Assembly (NCBI GenBank): GCA_038257655.1
Contig: JBBSJC010000146.1
Coordinates: 1-15,468 of the forward strand
Reading direction: 5' to 3'
Length of the DNA: 15,468 nt
Origin: DASUME01 sp038257655
GTDB lineage: Bacteria > Myxococcota_A > Polyangia > Polyangiales > DASUME01
In this document: positions 1 to 7,160 of the stretch, piece by piece
Numbering within the stretch: position 1 is the stretch's first letter
Layout of the letters: each line of letters begins with the position of its first letter
Notes under the pieces: model-generated
Databases searched by the model: none
What the model saw: the letters and a program-made list of their open reading frames with translations, nothing else
Told to the model about the DNA's origin: nothing
Program-made: the position numbers and the translations under genes

Positions 1-580
1 TGGGCAGGGTAGGCTCCTGCGGTCGCATCAACGCTTCGTGGGCGAACACAGCGCGCGTGTCGGCGTGCACGATCGGCTGGTAGGCCATCCACAACGTATC
101 GATGGCGCGCGTGAGCGCCAGCCTGGCCATCTGCGTCGACGCTTCTCGCGAGGCGAGCGCCTGCGTTCGCAGGGCCCTGGCTTGCTGCGATACCCGCACG
201 CCGTTCTCGACTGCGCTTTGCAACGTTGTCCATTCGATAGGCTTCATCAAATAGCGAAAAGCGCCGTATTCGACGGCCAAGGCCGCGCCACCGACGGCCG
301 GTAGGCCTGTGATCAAGATTACGGGTAAGTCGGGTTCCTGACTCTTGATGATGCGCAGGAACGAAAGACCGTCCAAATCGGGCATGGACACGTCGCTTAT
401 CACCAGATCAAAGTGCTGTTGATTGGCTAGGCCCAAGGCCTCGCGTCCGTTTTCCGCGCAGGTGACGTCGTAGCCGGCACTCTTCAGCAGGCGGCCAAAC
501 GCCGCAGATACGAGCTCATCGTCATCAACCAGAAGCAGTCGGATCTCGCTTTGAGGTGGCGACGACGGGTAACTATCCAC
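1..580 (-). CDS. Response regulator with receiver and EAL domain (partial, C-terminus off left edge)
   Basis: A two-component output protein predicted to hydrolyse or sense cyclic di-GMP in the cytoplasm. The visible 193 residues contain a complete receiver domain (about 12-130): acidic pocket D19-D21, phospho-acceptor D63 in the ISDVSMPDLDG motif, T91, and K113 followed by a Pro. A helical linker (about 130-160) leads into an EAL domain, recognised by YQPIV at 167-171 and EALMR at 182-186, where E182 is the expected metal-binding Glu. The rest of the EAL domain lies outside the window, so catalytic competence cannot be judged. The reading frame is open upstream to a TGA near 645. The only sensible start codon is the GTG at 578-580, because no ATG is in frame. 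The adjacent GGAGAG (581-586) is too close to be a normal ribosome site. The domain calls are secure; the start is less so. Confidence 0.9.
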   Translation of the reverse strand, partial: MDSYPSSPPQSEIRLLLVDDDELVSAAFGRLLKSAGYDVTCAENGREALGLANQQHFDLVISDVSMPDLDGLSFLRIIKSQEPDLPVILITGLPAVGGAALAVEYGAFRYLMKPIEWTTLQSAVENGVRVSQQARALRTQALASREASTQMARLALTRAIDTLWMAYQPIVHADTRAVFAHEALMRPQEPTLP

Positions 581-897
581 CTCTCCATGCTCAGCTCCGT
601 GGATAGGGATGTCAACGCTATCTCCAGCCGCCGACGCTGATCAAGAGAGCAAGCCCTAGTGCAGGTATGCTGACCTGAGTGTTAGTGATCGCGCGGTGCG
701 GCTACTTGCCGTGATTAGACGCGCATTAGGGCCCCAGTGTGTCAGCGCGTCCCTGCCACCCGGCCCGCCAAGGTAAGCAGGCCACCCAGAGTCTAACCTT
801 CCACCTACCACACGCCGTGTGCGTGGGGGTAAGCTGCTCAGATGGACCAGCAAGCGCGGTTGCGCGCGACGCTAACGCAAGCGCGGTTGCGCGGCCC
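581..897. other. Gene-poor intergenic region with hairpins and a short repeat
   Basis: No convincing coding frame, tRNA or mobile element is visible in these 317 bases. It separates the start of the receiver-EAL gene from the end of the nitrilase-family gene, both on the minus strand. It contains the candidate promoter at 587-615, a small inverted repeat at 699-711 (CGGC, 5-nt loop, GCCG), a second hairpin core at 811-825 (CACGC, 5-nt loop, GCGTG) and the repeat at 851-906. The short reading frames across it have arbitrary composition and no ribosome sites. A small RNA cannot be excluded. Confidence 0.6.
587..615 (-). promoter_or_regulatory. Possible sigma70-like promoter of the receiver-EAL gene
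   Basis: On the minus strand a consensus -35 hexamer TTGACA (610-615) lies 17 nt from a poor -10 match, GAGCAT (587-592). A start about 7 nt downstream would fall on or next to the GTG at 580, which would make the transcript nearly leaderless. The spacing is ideal but the -10 is weak, so this is only a candidate. Confidence 0.22.
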
Positions 898-906
898 CTA
901 ACGCAA
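851..906. repeat. Tandem-like GC-rich repeat with hairpin potential
   Basis: The 16-base unit CAAGCGCGGTTGCGCG occurs exactly twice, at 851-866 and 878-893 (27-nt period). The flanking CTAACGCAA also occurs twice, at 872-880 and 898-906. Each unit holds a CGCAA/TTGCG-type inverted repeat able to form a short hairpin. It lies just past the nitrilase stop codon on the minus strand, so it may end or stabilise that transcript. There is no T-tract, so it is not a standard intrinsic terminator. Confidence 0.5.
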
Positions 907-1713
907 TCGCCGGTGCTGCAAGCTCGGTAGCTGGCGGCGAATGCGTTCGATCGCGCTGGTGTCGATGGCCCCCAGTGCAATGCCCTCCCCTTCGCCGCAC
1001 TGCGCGATGACACACCCCCACGGATCGGCGATCAGCGCGTGGCCGTACGAGACGCGCTTACCGTAATGGTGTCCTGTTTGCGCGGCTGCCAGCACGTAAG
1101 CCTGAGACTCGATAGCGCGGGCCTGCAACAGGATGTGCCAGTGATCTTTGCCCGTGTGTAATGTGAACGCCGCCGGTACAGCGAGTGCGACCGCACCATC
1201 GTCGACTAACTTGCGATACAGCTCGGGGAAGCGCAGGTCGTAGCAAATACTCAGGCCGAGCTTACCGAAAGGTGCCTCACTCACCACGACGCGCTCGCCC
1301 GCTGAGACGACGGCGGATTCTTCGAGCTTGGTCCCATCTGCCAAGTCGACGTCGAACAAGTGGAGCTTACGGTAAACTTCTTTGACGTTTCCGTCGGTCC
1401 CGAGATGCACACAGGCGTTGTGCACCTTTTGCGGGTCTTGCGCCTTTTCCCAGAAGCCTCCGAGCACCAGCTCGATCTCAAGCTCCCGTGCCCAGCTCTG
1501 GCAGCGGGTGAGAATCGGTCCCCCCTTAGGCAGAGCCTCTGCGATATCGCGCTGCCCGCCATCTGGGCCCAAGTAGGCAAAACATTCAGGCAAGACTGCA
1601 AGCTTGGCGCCGGCTTCAGCAGCGCTGCGCACCAGTCGTTCCGCGTTAGCCAGATTGTGCTCGACGGCCGGCGTCGAGGTCATCTGCACGACCGCCACTT
1701 GTGTGATCGACAT
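898..1713 (-). CDS. Nit1-like carbon-nitrogen hydrolase (deaminated glutathione amidase type)
   Basis: A cytoplasmic nitrilase-superfamily amidohydrolase of 271 residues, normal length for the family. The catalytic triad is visible: E43 in LPECF, K116 in YRKLHLFDVDL, and C157 in SICYDLRFPE. The YRKxHLFDVDxxDG signature is typical of the Nit1 branch, whose known reaction is hydrolysis of deaminated glutathione (a transaminase side product) to 2-oxoglutarate and cysteinylglycine. Assignment to this metabolite-repair role rests on that motif; another omega-amidase-like substrate remains possible. The ATG at 1713 gives the expected N-terminus (ITQVAVVQM), though no strong ribosome site precedes it. 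The gene is divergent from the lipoprotein gene beginning at 1751, with 37 bp between the two ATG codons, and has no obvious operon partner. Confidence 0.9.
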   Translation of the reverse strand: MSITQVAVVQMTSTPAVEHNLANAERLVRSAAEAGAKLAVLPECFAYLGPDGGQRDIAEALPKGGPILTRCQSWARELEIELVLGGFWEKAQDPQKVHNACVHLGTDGNVKEVYRKLHLFDVDLADGTKLEESAVVSAGERVVVSEAPFGKLGLSICYDLRFPELYRKLVDDGAVALAVPAAFTLHTGKDHWHILLQARAIESQAYVLAAAQTGHHYGKRVSYGHALIADPWGCVIAQCGEGEGIALGAIDTSAIERIRRQLPSLQHRRLR

Positions 1714-1714
1714 G

Positions 1715-1727
1715 GCTAGTTTCTAGC
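1715..1727. promoter_or_regulatory. Inverted repeat in a very short divergent gap
   Basis: A perfect inverted repeat, GCTAG-TTT-CTAGC, sits between the start codons of the divergent nitrilase (1713) and lipoprotein (1751) genes. With only 37 bp between the ATGs, it lies in both 5' ends and could be an operator or a leader hairpin. It is only 13 bases long, so chance is a real alternative. Confidence 0.3.
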
Positions 1728-1750
1728 ACGTGCGTGTTAGGCTGCCTGCG

Positions 1751-3559
1751 ATGCAGCCCAAGGTCGCTCCGCTTCTACTTGAGGCCAGACGCGTCGGCCT
1801 CCGTCGTTCATGCGCAGCTTCGTGTGCAGCGGCCCGAGCCTGCGCGATAGTTCTGTTTGTCGCCTGCCTGTTTCCGATATGTCTGCTGACCGCATGCCAA
1901 GGTGATTCAGATAACACGCGACCCGGCGCGCTCGACTCAGGCAGTGCCGATGCGGGCGACACAGGACCGTCCAACGATGCCGGACAGCCCGATGCGGGCA
2001 CAGATGCGGGAGGCGAACAAGTCTCAGCCTGCGGCGAGATCACGAGCGATGGCCACTGTCTCTCCTCGTCGCGCGTGGAAATATGTGTGACGCCTGCCGG
2101 CACAGCGTCACCGCCCTACCTTGATAGCTATGACTGCCGGATCGGAGAAACCTGTAACGATGCGGATGGCGTCGCCCGGTGTCTGCTGACGAGTGAATGC
2201 GTCGAGACTGAAACGGAATGCCGCGATCAGGACACGCTCAAGACCTGCACGGCGGGCGCCTGGACTGACCTCGACTGCAGCAGCGCACGCTGCGTCAAGA
2301 GCGGGCTTGGCGCGGTCTGCGCTCCGGATGTCGCAACCCAAACACTCAGCGGACAGGTCAAGTACCACGCTCGCAAGCCGAACTTCGACCTTACTGATTG
2401 GGGCAGCACACCTGTCGCGTTCCCTGCACGCGGCTTTGCGATCCTGAGCTACGTCGGTGGAGAGCTGCTCGATGCGACCTACACGAACGGCAGCGGAGCA
2501 TTCAGTGTGCTTGGTCCCGCGACGCCCACTGAAAGCGATGCGATCGTCGTCTTGTGCGCAGGTCAAGACGATCAAGGGCAGCTCGCGTTCGCGGTCGGCA
2601 ACCCCGGTTATGCCCCCTCGACCCTGCTGCCGCGCGAGCCTTTCGAACCCGCGCCCATGCCGCAGTTTTGGAGCTTCAGCTTCGCCCTCGATGCCTTTGC
2701 CAACAACGACGTGATCACGATTCCGGAAACGGCAGGCTCGGCTGCGGCGCACGTCTACGACACGCTGCGGGGCGTCTTTACGGACCTGCAGACGAGCTAC
2801 GCGCCGTCCAAGTCGCAAACAGTCATGGTCTGGGCCAGCCCCGGGACCAAGTGGAGCTGCGGCGCGTGCATGGCGCCCAGCCCGCTCAATGTGTCAGGGC
2901 GGCTTTTCCAACATCAGGTCTGGCTCGATGGCAGCGCGGATAACCAAGGTTACTGGTCCGATGCGGTCTCCGCGCACGAGCTTGGGCACTACGTGATGGC
3001 GGCCTATGGTTTTCCGCCGGCAGAAGGTGGCAGCCATAACTTGGCAGTACCTACCAACCCCGGCCAGGGCTGGAGCGAAGGTTGGGCTACTTTCTTCAGC
3101 AGCATGCATCGCAACACCGGCCTGTACTTCGATAAGCAGGACAAGACTTTTTTCTGGTTCGACCTGCAGGCGCGCGAGTACGAGGTCAATAGTGCCAAAT
3201 CATACCCGTGGCAGCGCCCAACTGCGGCAGCCGGCCTCGATCAACTGATCGACGAAAACGAAGTCGCAGCGCTTCTGAGAGCCACCCAGCTAGCGATCGG
3301 CAGTAAGCAGCCGATGTTGACGGCGCTCGCCACAGAGCGCATGCGCGAGGGGCCCTTCGAGCGTGGTTATACCCTTCGCACCTGGTCGGACCCCTCCGAT
3401 CCGAGCATCTACATGACCAGCGGTGAATCGATCCCTTACCTTGCCGATTTCTTCGACGCCTTGCGCTGCGACGATGCGATCAGCGCGGAAGCCCTCGATC
3501 TCGTGACGGTGCCTGCCACCCATTACCCCTACCCGAGCCAAACGCCACTATGCCGCTGA
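1751..3559 (+). CDS. Exported lipoprotein with gluzincin-like zinc metallopeptidase domain
   Basis: A 602-residue predicted lipoprotein that probably acts on the cell surface or in the periplasm. Residues 1-48 form a long, Arg/Cys-rich signal peptide ending in the lipobox LLTAC (lipid Cys 49). An Asp/Ala/Gly-rich linker (about 52-85) and a Cys-rich module (about 90-190) follow. Next is a beta-rich segment around 205-270 that resembles a carboxypeptidase-regulatory-like fold. The peptidase core has HELGH at 409-413 and a probable third zinc ligand E443 in WSEGWATF, spacing compatible with gluzincins. The substrate is unknown. The ATG at 1751 is preferred over the in-frame GTG at 1730 because AGG at 1739-1741 lies 9 nt upstream of it. 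The next gene starts 10 nt before this stop, implying translational coupling. Confidence 0.8.
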   Translation: MQPKVAPLLLEARRVGLRRSCAASCAAARACAIVLFVACLFPICLLTACQGDSDNTRPGALDSGSADAGDTGPSNDAGQPDAGTDAGGEQVSACGEITSDGHCLSSSRVEICVTPAGTASPPYLDSYDCRIGETCNDADGVARCLLTSECVETETECRDQDTLKTCTAGAWTDLDCSSARCVKSGLGAVCAPDVATQTLSGQVKYHARKPNFDLTDWGSTPVAFPARGFAILSYVGGELLDATYTNGSGAFSVLGPATPTESDAIVVLCAGQDDQGQLAFAVGNPGYAPSTLLPREPFEPAPMPQFWSFSFALDAFANNDVITIPETAGSAAAHVYDTLRGVFTDLQTSYAPSKSQTVMVWASPGTKWSCGACMAPSPLNVSGRLFQHQVWLDGSADNQGYWSDAVSAHELGHYVMAAYGFPPAEGGSHNLAVPTNPGQGWSEGWATFFSSMHRNTGLYFDKQDKTFFWFDLQAREYEVNSAKSYPWQRPTAAAGLDQLIDENEVAALLRATQLAIGSKQPMLTALATERMREGPFERGYTLRTWSDPSDPSIYMTSGESIPYLADFFDALRCDDAISAEALDLVTVPATHYPYPSQTPLCR

Positions 3560-4104
3560 ACCCATCCCTACCTGGCGCTCTCATGCTCGTGCTGCTCGGT
3601 TGTGGCGCAAGCCCGCTCGGCGACGGCCCGTCTGCAAGCGAGCCGCGCGGTCGCGGCCCGACCGAGGTCGTCCGGGCCAAGGACTTGCGAACGACTGCGG
3701 CGATTCGCGCAAGCCTGAGCGGACCTGAGCAACCAAGCGGCGGTCAGCTGCTCACCCTGCAGGCTCGCATCGAGCGCCGCAAACCATTTCAGGTACCGGT
3801 TGAGGTGACTCTCGTGCTGCCCGAGGGCGTGCCACTGATCGAAGGAGACCCGGTAATCTCCCTGCCTGCCAATACTCAGGCTGACACGATGAGCTTACGT
3901 TATGTGATCCGCGCGGACGTACTGCCGCAGAGCGACGTCAAGCTGGTCGTGCACGCGCGCGGGCCAAGCTTTGGCTTTCACAGCGAGCAGCCTTACCGTT
4001 TCGGACGCAGCGCTCCCCTGCCCCAGGGCGTAGCCAAGGACGGGGTGCAAGTGCGCGTCGGCGAGAAAAGCTTCGGGCGCAGCGTCGACATCACCCCGCA
4101 CTGA
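3550..4104 (+). CDS. Small lipoprotein of unknown function, coupled to the metallopeptidase
   Basis: A 184-residue predicted lipoprotein: a short signal ending in LVLLGC (lipid Cys 18), a Gly/Ser/Arg-rich linker to about residue 50, then a region of alternating hydrophobic strands (about 58-150) that looks like a single beta-sandwich domain. No catalytic motif is recognised. Its ATG (3550) lies inside the last codons of the metallopeptidase gene in another frame, an overlap of 10 nt, so the two are almost certainly one transcript. It may be a partner, chaperone or inhibitor of that enzyme, but this is inferred only from the overlap. It converges on the DUF4105 gene, with 33 nt between stop codons. 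Confidence 0.75.
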   Translation: MPLNPSLPGALMLVLLGCGASPLGDGPSASEPRGRGPTEVVRAKDLRTTAAIRASLSGPEQPSGGQLLTLQARIERRKPFQVPVEVTLVLPEGVPLIEGDPVISLPANTQADTMSLRYVIRADVLPQSDVKLVVHARGPSFGFHSEQPYRFGRSAPLPQGVAKDGVQVRVGEKSFGRSVDITPH

Positions 4105-4137
4105 TCCGAACAAGCGCGGGCGGTAGAGCTTTGTGCG

Positions 4138-6129
4138 TTAGAAGTAGGACAGTAGGTAGGCCTGTCCCTCAAGCCCAGCGGGCACGGCGCGTCCCTCGGC
4201 GCTCAGCGCCCAATTGCGCACAAATTCCCAGCGTAGCGAGGCATCACCACGCCATTCGCGATCGGGATCCTGAAGCGGCTGCACGTAGAAGTAGCCTCGC
4301 ACGAGCGCAATCAATCTCGGGTGTAGGCGCAGACGCAACCCGCCCGATGGCCCCACTCCCGCGCGCAAGGGGAGGTCCGAGCCCGCCGCAAACGAGGGGC
4401 CGGCGTAAATCTGAGCATCACCCAAGACCCACAGGGCGATTGCGTCCCGCAGAAATGCTTTGGCGATGCCGCCGCCCAAGAGCAGATGCCCGGCGGTGCA
4501 CAGACGACAGTACGCATCGTCGATTCCCTTGATCCCTATGCTCATCTGAAACGACACGTGCTTTTCGAAGCGATCGAGGCTCGACAGCGACAGCACGCGT
4601 ACCGCCGCGATTTCGTCAACGCGCACGCGAAAGCGCGAATCTATCTCGCCAAAACGCAGACGCACGGGCAGAAACTCCATCATCGACAGCTCGAGGTAGC
4701 CATCACTCGGGTCGCCCAAATCGTGCAACGCCAGACGAAAGTCCGTACCGATGAACAGATGGTTGCGCGCATCGCGTCCCACGGACAGACCGATGCGTCG
4801 CGGCCCATGCCCTCGCTCGGGCGCCTTGTCGACGCGCGAGTCCACGTCGAGCTGTGGGCTTGGCAGCGTAATCTGCGCGCGCCGCTCGAGCAGGATCTGC
4901 TTTCTGCGCGAGCCTTCGCCCTCGCGGTCGAACAGCAGCTCTTTGGCGAACTTGACGTCGATCAAGTCCGCTGCCGCATCGTAGACCGCGATCTGACGGT
5001 CTTGCGCCAGATCGCTCGGCAGGGTTGCGTTAGGATTGGATGCCAGCGCTTCGACGAGCGAGACCTCCCGACGTGACAACGTCTCGAGCCGGGCCGCAAG
5101 CTGAGTGCGCAGCGCGGGCCGATACTTCGTGGCGCGCACCAAGCCTTCCACCTCGAACAACGCCTGCACGGTGGCAGAAGGAATTACTGGGCTACTGACC
5201 TTATCCAGCAGGTTCAGGTCGGGCCTTACCGCCTCGAGCAGCCCTAAGATATGATAGGAGCAGTTCTCACCGAGGTACCAGTAATCAAAGTGCGTATGGC
5301 CGACCTCCCAGACATGGGCCACCAGCATCACGAGCTGATCGGGAGTAAAGTCGAGGCTGTACTCCCAGAGATCGCGCGATTCCACATCGTTGTACTCGCG
5401 AACTTTGTAATAGTAAGGCACGCGCTTGAACGTGCCTTGAAACATGCCAGTCAGCCCCATCACCGCGTAGGCTATCGGGTTACTGTTGGTGACGTCGGCG
5501 GAGAAGTCGATGCCGTAGTCGAGCAGCTCGCGCCGCTTACCCATCGCGAACGTGCCGGCCTTATCGATGCGCAAAAAGGTATGCCCAAAGGCGCTGGCTG
5601 GGTTGTTCAAAAAGTAGGAAGTGAAAATGAGCGAGACGCCGCCGGGCTGGACCTCGCTCAGCATCTTTTCAAAGCCCGGACAGCTGCGCACGGCAACGCG
5701 CGCCAGGTCGAGCTTCAGCTCGCGTGCCAGCGTGAACAGCCGCGCGGGGAACCGACACACCGGATGGGCATCGAGCGACTTTGCGTCCTGTCCAAGCGGC
5801 GGTGCGAGCAGCGCACGGATCGTGGCCTCGAGCTCCGCTTGCGGATCGAACTTGCCCGTGGGCGAAAGAAAAAACGCTACACCATCGGCTTCGCTGCGAT
5901 GACGACCGCCGAGGGGATCGGGGCGATAGTGAACGAGCTTGAGCCAGGCGGGTGAGTACGCAAAGCCTGAGGCCTTCGCACGCGCGACCAGTTCATTGGC
6001 GTAGGGATCCTGAGCTAACGCCACGCCGCGACCCGAACGCTGTGCCCAGTAAGATGGCGGCGCGCAGCCCGCCCCCCAACATGCAAGCGCAAGAACGAAT
6101 ACACAGTCCCTTGCTATCGATGCTTTCAT
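4138..6129 (-). CDS. DUF4105 / Lnb N-terminal-type envelope lipoprotein
   Basis: A 663-residue predicted lipoprotein with signal sequence 1-21 and lipobox GAGC (lipid Cys 22). Residues of about 40-400 match the DUF4105 family, now known as the Lnb N-terminal periplasmic domain. The hallmark pair is H183 in SAFGHTFLRI and C290 in YLGENCSYHIL, a His/Cys arrangement consistent with a papain-like thiol fold. Residues of about 430-663 are rich in alternating strands and end in an aromatic residue (LSYF), suggesting a beta-barrel or beta-sheet region at the outer membrane. Bacteroides Lnb, which shares the N-terminal domain, N-acylates lipoproteins; here the membrane part differs, so that activity is only a hypothesis. 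The DUF3015 gene lies 65 nt upstream on the same strand. No strong ribosome site precedes the ATG. Confidence 0.85.
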   Translation of the reverse strand: MKASIARDCVFVLALACWGAGCAPPSYWAQRSGRGVALAQDPYANELVARAKASGFAYSPAWLKLVHYRPDPLGGRHRSEADGVAFFLSPTGKFDPQAELEATIRALLAPPLGQDAKSLDAHPVCRFPARLFTLARELKLDLARVAVRSCPGFEKMLSEVQPGGVSLIFTSYFLNNPASAFGHTFLRIDKAGTFAMGKRRELLDYGIDFSADVTNSNPIAYAVMGLTGMFQGTFKRVPYYYKVREYNDVESRDLWEYSLDFTPDQLVMLVAHVWEVGHTHFDYWYLGENCSYHILGLLEAVRPDLNLLDKVSSPVIPSATVQALFEVEGLVRATKYRPALRTQLAARLETLSRREVSLVEALASNPNATLPSDLAQDRQIAVYDAAADLIDVKFAKELLFDREGEGSRRKQILLERRAQITLPSPQLDVDSRVDKAPERGHGPRRIGLSVGRDARNHLFIGTDFRLALHDLGDPSDGYLELSMMEFLPVRLRFGEIDSRFRVRVDEIAAVRVLSLSSLDRFEKHVSFQMSIGIKGIDDAYCRLCTAGHLLLGGGIAKAFLRDAIALWVLGDAQIYAGPSFAAGSDLPLRAGVGPSGGLRLRLHPRLIALVRGYFYVQPLQDPDREWRGDASLRWEFVRNWALSAEGRAVPAGLEGQAYLLSYF

Positions 6130-6194
6130 TCTGAGAAAAACATGGCGACCTGAGCGCTCGGGAACAAAGAGCGATCAGGGTGCGCGCAGCAGCT

Positions 6195-6689
6195 TCAGAT
6201 CAGCTGGTCGCAGGAGAGCTCAGCGTGGGCGCGCAGGGTCTCGACCGCAGAGGAAGAAACCTGCTTGTCGCTGACCGATGCCGCCGGGAAAATCGTCTTG
6301 AACGAGCCCTGGAGCACGGCGCCGACCGCGGCCGGGTCTGAGCAACCGGCAAGGCTTGCAAGGCTTGCGATCGTCTCGCCGTTGCCGCGCGCCACGTCCT
6401 TGGCGAAGGCTTCGCGGTTTGTCTGAATGAACGCCTCGGCAGCGGCTTCGCTGACCTCGGATGCGCCGCAGTTGCTCGTCCCAGACGACATGGCGAAAGT
6501 CTGGTTGCCAGACAAGCCATTGGAGGTGGCGGCGATCACCTGGATGAAGCCCGGCTTATCCTTGAAGATGATCGAGCCGAGACCGCAACCCGCGGAGCCA
6601 TAACCGTCAGCCTTGGCGACGGGGGCGAGCGATGCGAGCGTGAGTGCGCCAACGAGTCCAGCCGAAGCAGCCTTTGCGAATTTGTTCAT
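6195..6689 (-). CDS. DUF3015 family exported protein
   Basis: A 164-residue secreted protein. The signal peptide (1-27) ends in AKA before D28. The mature part begins with the GCGLGSIIFKDKPG motif, followed by an Asn/Ser/Gly-rich segment (TSNGLSGNQTFAMSSGT) typical of DUF3015. Four cysteines in the mature protein (35, 74, 116, 160) could form two disulfides. The molecular role of the family is unknown. A clear GGAGG ribosome site (6700-6704) precedes the ATG with a 10-nt spacer. It is upstream of, and on the same strand as, the DUF4105 gene with a 65-nt gap, so the two may be co-transcribed. I recall these families being neighbours in other bacteria, which would make a shared envelope role plausible. 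Confidence 0.85.
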   Translation of the reverse strand: MNKFAKAASAGLVGALTLASLAPVAKADGYGSAGCGLGSIIFKDKPGFIQVIAATSNGLSGNQTFAMSSGTSNCGASEVSEAAAEAFIQTNREAFAKDVARGNGETIASLASLAGCSDPAAVGAVLQGSFKTIFPAASVSDKQVSSSAVETLRAHAELSCDQLI

Positions 6690-6699
6690 GCTTAGTGTT

Positions 6700-6704
6700 C
6701 CTCC
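6700..6704 (-). promoter_or_regulatory. Ribosome binding site of the DUF3015 gene
   Basis: GGAGG on the minus strand, within AAGGGAGG, 10 nt before the ATG at 6689. It is one of the strongest ribosome sites in the window and fixes the start of the exported protein. Confidence 0.75.
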
Positions 6705-6797
6705 CTTAGAACCGGCGGAACACTACTACGCGTATCGCCAGCAGAGCAACGTAAGACCGCGGCTTGCGCGTCCTCACCCTGAGCGTAAGGCTGCAGG

Positions 6798-7142
6798 ATG
6801 AGTCTGCTCCTGACTTGGTTGACGGCGACACTCGGTCTGTGGTTCGCGTCCAAAGTGCTGCACAGCGTTCGCCTGACATCCTTCAACGATGCGATCTGGG
6901 CCGGCGGCTTGCTAGCAATTCTGCAGTGGGCGCTGACCTGGCTGATCGCGGTGATGATCGGCATCGGCACCCTGGGCATCGGCTTTCTGCTCTGGTTCGT
7001 GTCGTACTGGATAGCCTCCGCGATCGTGATCTTAATCGCGAGCGCGCTCAGCTCGCGCCTCGAGGTCAAGGGCTTCGTACCCGCCTTGATCACGGCTTTC
7101 ATCGTCAGCGCCACCGGCTCCGTGATCGACTGGCTGCTGTAA
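6798..7142 (+). CDS. YvlD / phage holin family 4-type small membrane protein
   Basis: A 114-residue inner-membrane protein with four predicted hydrophobic helices (about 2-20, 30-52, 55-82, 92-113), the pattern of the family named for phage holin 4 superfamily 2 (YvlD-like). The motif GIGTLGIGFLLW around residue 54 is characteristic. Chromosomal members are not lytic holins; their role is unknown, with suggested links to envelope stress. The gene stands alone on the plus strand, divergent from DUF3015 (108 nt apart) and convergent with the ArsA-like gene (18 nt between stops). TAAGG lies about 7 nt before the ATG. There are no other phage genes here, so it is not evidence of a prophage. Confidence 0.85.
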   Translation: MSLLLTWLTATLGLWFASKVLHSVRLTSFNDAIWAGGLLAILQWALTWLIAVMIGIGTLGIGFLLWFVSYWIASAIVILIASALSSRLEVKGFVPALITAFIVSATGSVIDWLL

Positions 7143-7160
7143 CCAGCTGGAGGGCTGCGT

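Noticed and set aside
739..930. Plus-strand frame of 63 codons across the intergenic region
   Set aside because: No ribosome site, no recognisable domain, it overlaps the nitrilase 3' end and the repeat, and its composition looks like chance.
4110..4134. Terminator between the convergent small lipoprotein and DUF4105 genes
   Set aside because: The ACAAGC/GCTTTGT pairing needs a bulge and a 12-nt loop, and there is no real T-tract.
5251..5955. 234-codon plus-strand frame inside the DUF4105 gene
   Set aside because: Antisense shadow with no family features, while DUF4105 motifs are clear on the minus strand.
6798..7142. Prophage or lysis cassette suggested by the phage-holin family name
   Set aside because: The YvlD-type family is widespread on chromosomes, and no endolysin, spanin or other phage gene is present.
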